Shown: in pieces, positions 60,074-64,000 of the stretch
Layout: every line of letters starts with the position of its first letter
Position numbering within the stretch: the stretch's first letter is position 1
Source: Phlebiopsis flavidoalba
Taxonomy: Eukaryota; Basidiomycota; Agaricomycetes; Polyporales; Phanerochaetaceae
Assembly: GCA_035772785.1 (NCBI GenBank)
Contig: JAOCPU010000050.1
Location: 214,366 to 278,365, forward strand
Length of the DNA stretch: 64,000 nt
Direction of reading: 5' to 3'
Made by a program: the position numbers and the translations under genes
The notes under the pieces: model-generated
Told to the model about the DNA's origin: nothing
The model's input: the letters and a program-made list of their open reading frames with translations, nothing else
Database searches by the model: none

Positions 60074-60684
60074 GAGGATACGCAAATTAACGGCGGCACT
60101 GCATGCGTTGATTTGACGGGACGTACTGGTACTTGCTAAACGCCAGGATGGAAGGAAATATGATGATATGCCAGTTGTTCCATATGATATAGCAACGCCA
60201 AATCTGAAAGCGGGGTGTGAGGAAAGGACTATAATCGTGACACACTTCTGGAGCATACCAGTAGCCAATCGCTACAAATTGTGAGCACAACAGAGGCAAC
60301 GCTGCCCAGCGTTTGGTACCACCACATTCACGTTTGGCACCAAGGAACCCTTCAGCCTCCTCCAGGAAAGTTGGCATCAGTGATCCACATTTATTCCCCA
60401 AATATTCCTTCGGTCGCCCACCTCGGATCGTGACGAGCACCAACAGGAAAGTGCTGAAGCCGACAAAGAAGATATTGTAGTATTTTGTGTCTTGCGCCTT
60501 TTTTTTCAGTGCTACCCAGATGGTCGCAAAATAGAATACGAGCTCAACACCTATATCGTGTTAAACGTGAGACTTATTCGTCCGGAGCATACAAGATATT
60601 GCTCTGAGGCGCACCATAAAGAATGAAAAGGAAGGCATTCCCGAGGTAGAATGAGTGTAAGAAGAGGACGACAGGATCCGCCAT
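59292..60684 (-). CDS. Seven-helix membrane protein of a basidiomycete family
   Basis: The start is MADPVVLFLHSFYLGNAFLF (60684), continued by ILYG and, after a short intron, VELVFYFATIWVALKKKAQD and YYNIFFVGFSTFLLVLVTI. Next come GGAEG-like loop remnants, a further helix (RCYIIWNNWHIIIFPSILAF), a 108-nt intron (60081-59974) and helices with LICARLLFTLS, PSVVAMIVESALPYTVFG and, in the next frame, QLSILFISMYAM. After a final intron (gtaagt..ctacag near 59.6 kb) come CIAPQMII, LLGQGWTSETAV and an acidic tail ending SSEKTIGNDFRDFGLSELSD at 59292. Helix order and the cytoplasmic tail match the large uncharacterised seven-helix family of Agaricomycetes. No ligand or G-protein motif is evident. Confidence 0.8.
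60002..60071. repeat. Homopolymer pair: T18 and C31 (A18/G31 on the gene strand)
   Basis: An 18-base T run (60002-60019) and a 31-base C run (60041-60071) are separated by 21 bases. Both lie inside the 108-nt intron of the seven-helix gene, so the transcript would carry G31 followed by A18. Run lengths are likely imprecise in this sequence. Confidence 0.85.
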
Positions 60685-62840
60685 AGTCTTGTGGGAGAGG
60701 GCCGGCAGGTATGAACAATGCACAGCACGCACATCTTAAGCATCAAATGCGCCGCAATGGTCGCCGAGCCAGTCCACGATAAGCATGCCTAGTGGATCTA
60801 CGAAAAGCAACCGGATAGACAAGTTCGACAGTGTAGATCGACTCGTTGACAGATATCTGTTCGGACGAATGAGCGTGCATAATTACCGGTGATCGCGGAG
60901 CGACAAGTGTGTACGTACGACTGATCATGAGTTTCTCTGCAGACGCCCTCTGCAGGTACGGAGATGTGTACATTGCTGGAAATCAGTGTGATAATGCATA
61001 CATGGGCTACCCGCAGATGACAGTCACGATGAGACAGATACGAGCGGACCCCTAGTGCCGACGGACACTCGAGACCTGACTGACTGAGAAGACGACGGGT
61101 TTTAGCAAACCGCAGCATGATGCTTTGGCGTTGTTGCGACTTCCCCCTGCATACTACGGACTTATATCGTGCACCGCTCTCCAGTCAAGGCATCGACGAA
61201 CAGGACGGTTATCCACTGTCCTTGAGTTCGCTGGGGTACAAAATGGGGTCGAGGAAAGTGTCGGCGTGGCACATAATCGTGGACCGCAGATAGGTTCATG
61301 CAATGATGAGTCGCATGATTGTCCCGATGCGCGCTGGGCCTCGTGAGTTGATCACGGACGATATCCAGACAGCGAAAGCTGATGCATCATAGCAACGGTA
61401 AACGGCTCTGTTAACAGCCGGCCCGTGTACTATTCCGTCGTATGGGACCAGCGCAGCCCACTCTAGAGTAGAGTTGAGTTTATAGCGCGTCCAGTCGTCG
61501 AAGGCGAGAAGGACCTCCGTCCGCTCCACATTCAGTGTTCCTACTGCTGCGCAGTGAGTTATACATTAATTGGTCAGATGGACTCTAAACCGTACCGTTT
61601 CCGGCTATGCCTCCCTTCAGATAGCCATTCGCCCATTGACGAACCAGTACTTTGAGTGAAACACTGCAGAGAAGCAGAGTGAAGGTCAAGGATGTCAAAG
61701 AGTCGGTGACGAGACATCGCGAGCACCAGGATAGAAGGAGAGGGTTTTTGAGACAACATACTCAGGCTTTTGTGTCCGCGCTTATAAAGAAGTCTGACAG
61801 ATGGTAGTAAGTAGAATCCACGTTTCACATTAACTTCGAATAAGGTGTCATAGATGGATGATATTGGCCACGATCAGGCTCACGAAAGAGTGCAGGGGGG
61901 GTGACATGGGCATTGGTGGCGAGGCGCTAATACGTCCGGGGAATCCCGAAAACAGCCCGAAATGGTAACCCGGCCAGTCTCAGACTCTCGAACTCTCGGA
62001 CCGACGACGCCTTACTCTCGAACTTCCGACCCTCCTGCGCGGAGTCTCGTATGACGCGTCATTGAGTTTTGTTTTCAGCCTAAAAAGTCTCGCAAGTGCG
62101 TTCGAGATTTGATAAAAGACCAACGGACGAACTCTGACGCCGCTACTATGCGATAGATCATTACGCTGACACGCCGCGTGAGTATTAGACATCCGAGCCG
62201 TCCGAGTAACCCTGTACTGCGTTAGCGGCCTAATCCTCTGAACCCTCTACCCCCGTAGTCAAAGCAAATGCAACAGCTTGTGTGGGACAAAAGCTAAGCC
62301 TGTTCTTGTGTTTTGCATCTGTGGAAGTGGATTGGGTAAATAATTAGCTCACACTAACGAGGGACCAACATCAGTAGTCGGAAAATGATACGACTCGGAC
62401 TTTCATCCTGATTAGAGCGTGTATTGACTTTTTGAAGTGGCTTGCGCACAGTTTCAAATGATCTGCTGCAGATTTGAGACGAATAGCTCTCGTCTCACTG
62501 CCCACCGAGCCGTGAGACCGCACCCGAGCAATTGCTGATGGGGTGCGCACTGCCAACGAACATCTTTGATGTCAAAGTACTCACGTTATTGGCAGTACAT
62601 AGATTCATGGTCTGCTACTGTCATATCACTGTGCTTTGACATTTGGCGACATCGCAATATGTCGCAAAGAACATTTCCATCCTTCAAGCGTTCGCGCACA
62701 AGATCATCAACCAACGAGGAGAAAGATGTGCGCGAGCGGCCATTATGGGGCCGTTATGATAGTCCTGGCGGTAGGGCCTAGACGTGACATGCCAGAAAGC
62801 ATCCACGTCCTGTCTGTCTGCCAATATCCCAGCACTCGTC
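60685..62840. other. Region without confirmed gene
   Basis: Minus-strand fragments such as LTSLTFTLLLCSVSLKVLV (near 61.66 kb) and STLEWAALVPYDGIV (near 61.45 kb) resemble membrane-protein pieces, but no start, exon chain or stop could be built. A tandem-like group of actctcgaac motifs lies at 61.98-62.03 kb. The left edge is the upstream region of the seven-helix gene. Confidence 0.35.
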
Positions 62841-63069
62841 ATGCACTTCCTCACTACCGTCTCTTGTGTCGTATTGGCTATGATCTTTACTCTCAACGGC
62901 AGCATCTCTCTTCTCTCACCCTCTCTGCCGCCGAAGCTAGTCCTTGAGCCCGCATGGTAAGCAACAACCCATCACAGTGACACTGGTCAGTCCGCTCAAA
63001 TTCTCCAATTAATGATAGAGGACGCTATCTGGCTCGCTGAGTCGCCGGGATCGCTCGAACAATTGAAGG
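62841..63069 (+). CDS. Possible small secreted protein
   Basis: The Met at 62841 begins a strong signal-peptide-like sequence (MHFLTTVSCVVLAMIFTLNG) followed by Ser/Pro-rich residues. A gtaagc donor at 62957 and a gatag acceptor ending at 63018 could remove a 62-nt intron. The following piece reads DAIWLAESPGSLEQLKG and ends at another possible donor (gtattt). Direct joining gives a stop, so either a base is wrong or the splice sites are. The mature peptide would be short. No family is recognised. Confidence 0.3.
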
Positions 63070-64000
63070 GTATTTGCTCGTGTTAAACTTTGATCACCGT
63101 CAGAATTAGCAATCAGTAAGTCAGCCTTTTTCCTTCCGTTACAGATAGCACATCCCATAATACGTTAGGTCTAGATTATAAACATCCCCCTAGCTTTCTT
63201 CTTGCATAATACCATCCAATCGACATGAAAATGCTCGCGCGCGCGCGAATGATATGGAATGATATGTCATCTTTAACAACCAGGCGGACCAAAGCTTGAT
63301 CTCCATCGTAATGGACACTGACGTACCGCTCGCCCAGCTATGCTCGTTCATTAGTACTTAGTGTCAGCTCGAGTTGATAGGAAGACATCGCCAACGCTCC
63401 TGGAGCGAAGTTCACTTACAACAGACTTCCGACCTCGGTGATATCCGCTTGAGTAGCCGGAATTGGAGACGAATATCAATGCTATCGTATTAGCGACTGT
63501 AACTTGACCTGGGGTGGCTACTCGTCTGAGTATCCTCGACTCAACGAGTGATAAAATTGATGGTCAATGACTGAGCTACATTCAGCATGTACTAAATGCG
63601 AGCGAGAGCTTTGTTTGGAGTATACAGTCCGATTATCTGACGACATGGTACGCAGGCTATCCGCAGGAATGCAAATCGCTGGTCGTAAGTCGCGACAAAA
63701 ATATTGTTTCTCTATCGGTATAATCCTCTAACGTGTACGAGGCAATGCGCAGTGAAGATTGACACATATATGGCCTCAGACAGTCAAGGCACTTGCTAAG
63801 TTACGCACACAGTGAATGTCAATTTCAGAGCACCTCGTTACTTCCTTACTACTTATCAGCTACAGCTGCTCTGACTTGTGAATTGATTTTCACCACCATT
63901 GCGATCAGAAGGTGAAACCTCACAAGCAGAGCCTAAGCTCCTCTCATCTTTCAAGCCACCCGCGCCCAAAACTCGGAATGGTTAGTATACTAGATGCCGG
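63070..64000. other. No gene seen
   Basis: Only short frames. A CG dinucleotide run (63236-63247) and two adjacent copies of aatgatatg (63248-63265) are present. No terminal repeat or RNA gene was recognised up to the end of the window. Confidence 0.45.

Noticed and set aside
59618..60268. 216-codon frame with poly-Gly and poly-Lys
   Set aside because: It runs through the G31/A18 intronic tracts. The family reading requires splicing them out and changing frame.
63231..63268. CG run and doubled aatgatatg
   Set aside because: Too short and simple to indicate a functional repeat.

Overview
The window looks like nuclear DNA of a filamentous basidiomycete, most likely a wood- or litter-decaying Agaricomycete. 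Introns are short (about 45-65 nt) with GT..AG ends, and several gene types are typical of that group: a GH131 enzyme with a fungal CBM1, an F-box/LRR gene, a seven-helix membrane protein, a UstYa/DUF3328 protein and two multi-exon COMT-like O-methyltransferases. No rRNA, tRNA, CRISPR array or complete transposon was recognised.

Almost every recognisable gene, including the housekeeping genes UFD2, RPL17 and TORC2 Rictor, is broken every one to three hundred bases by small insertions or deletions, while protein similarity continues in the next frame. I read this as consensus error (uncorrected long reads or similar), not as pseudogenisation. CDS spans below run from the inferred start to the inferred stop, including introns and frame breaks, and exon edges are approximate unless stated.

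Layout. 0.4-1.9 kb: GH131-CBM1 secreted enzyme (-). 1.9-9.9 kb: little recognisable, perhaps a membrane protein at 6.3-7.6 kb. 9.9-15.3 kb: Rictor/Ste20-type TORC2 subunit (-). 16.9-18.7 kb: RING/TRAF-type zinc finger protein (+). 19.4-21.2 kb: Zn2Cys6 transcription factor (-). 21.4-26.9 kb: mostly unassigned. 26.9-28.7 kb: F-box/LRR (+). 29.2-31.05 kb: O-methyltransferase 1 (-). 31.5-32.3 kb: disordered protein (-). 33.1-34.0 kb: ribosomal protein uL22/RPL17 (-). 34.1-37.5 kb: two uncharacterised genes. 38.7-43.2 kb: UFD2 ubiquitin chain-elongation factor (-). 43.3-44.25 kb: uncharacterised gene (-). 44.5-46.55 kb: O-methyltransferase 2 (-). 46.6-53.8 kb: weak candidates only. 53.8-54.6 kb: mitochondrial membrane/coiled-coil protein (+). 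54.7-55.4 kb: uncharacterised (+). 56.0-57.65 kb: secreted protein with a C-terminal Cys/Gln/Asn motif (+). 58.3-59.2 kb: UstYa-like oxidase (+). 59.3-60.7 kb: seven-helix membrane protein (-) whose intron carries an 18-A and a 31-G tract. 60.7-64 kb: little recognisable, possibly a small secreted peptide gene at 62.8 kb.

These genes do not form one pathway. Housekeeping functions (TORC2 signalling, ubiquitin chain extension, ribosome, mitochondria) are interspersed with accessory fungal genes. The two methyltransferases, the Zn2Cys6 regulator and the UstYa-like gene are the parts that could relate to specialised metabolism. They are scattered among conserved genes, so a compact gene cluster is not demonstrated. 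The most distinctive local group is 56-60.7 kb: secreted protein, UstYa-like oxidase and seven-helix protein.
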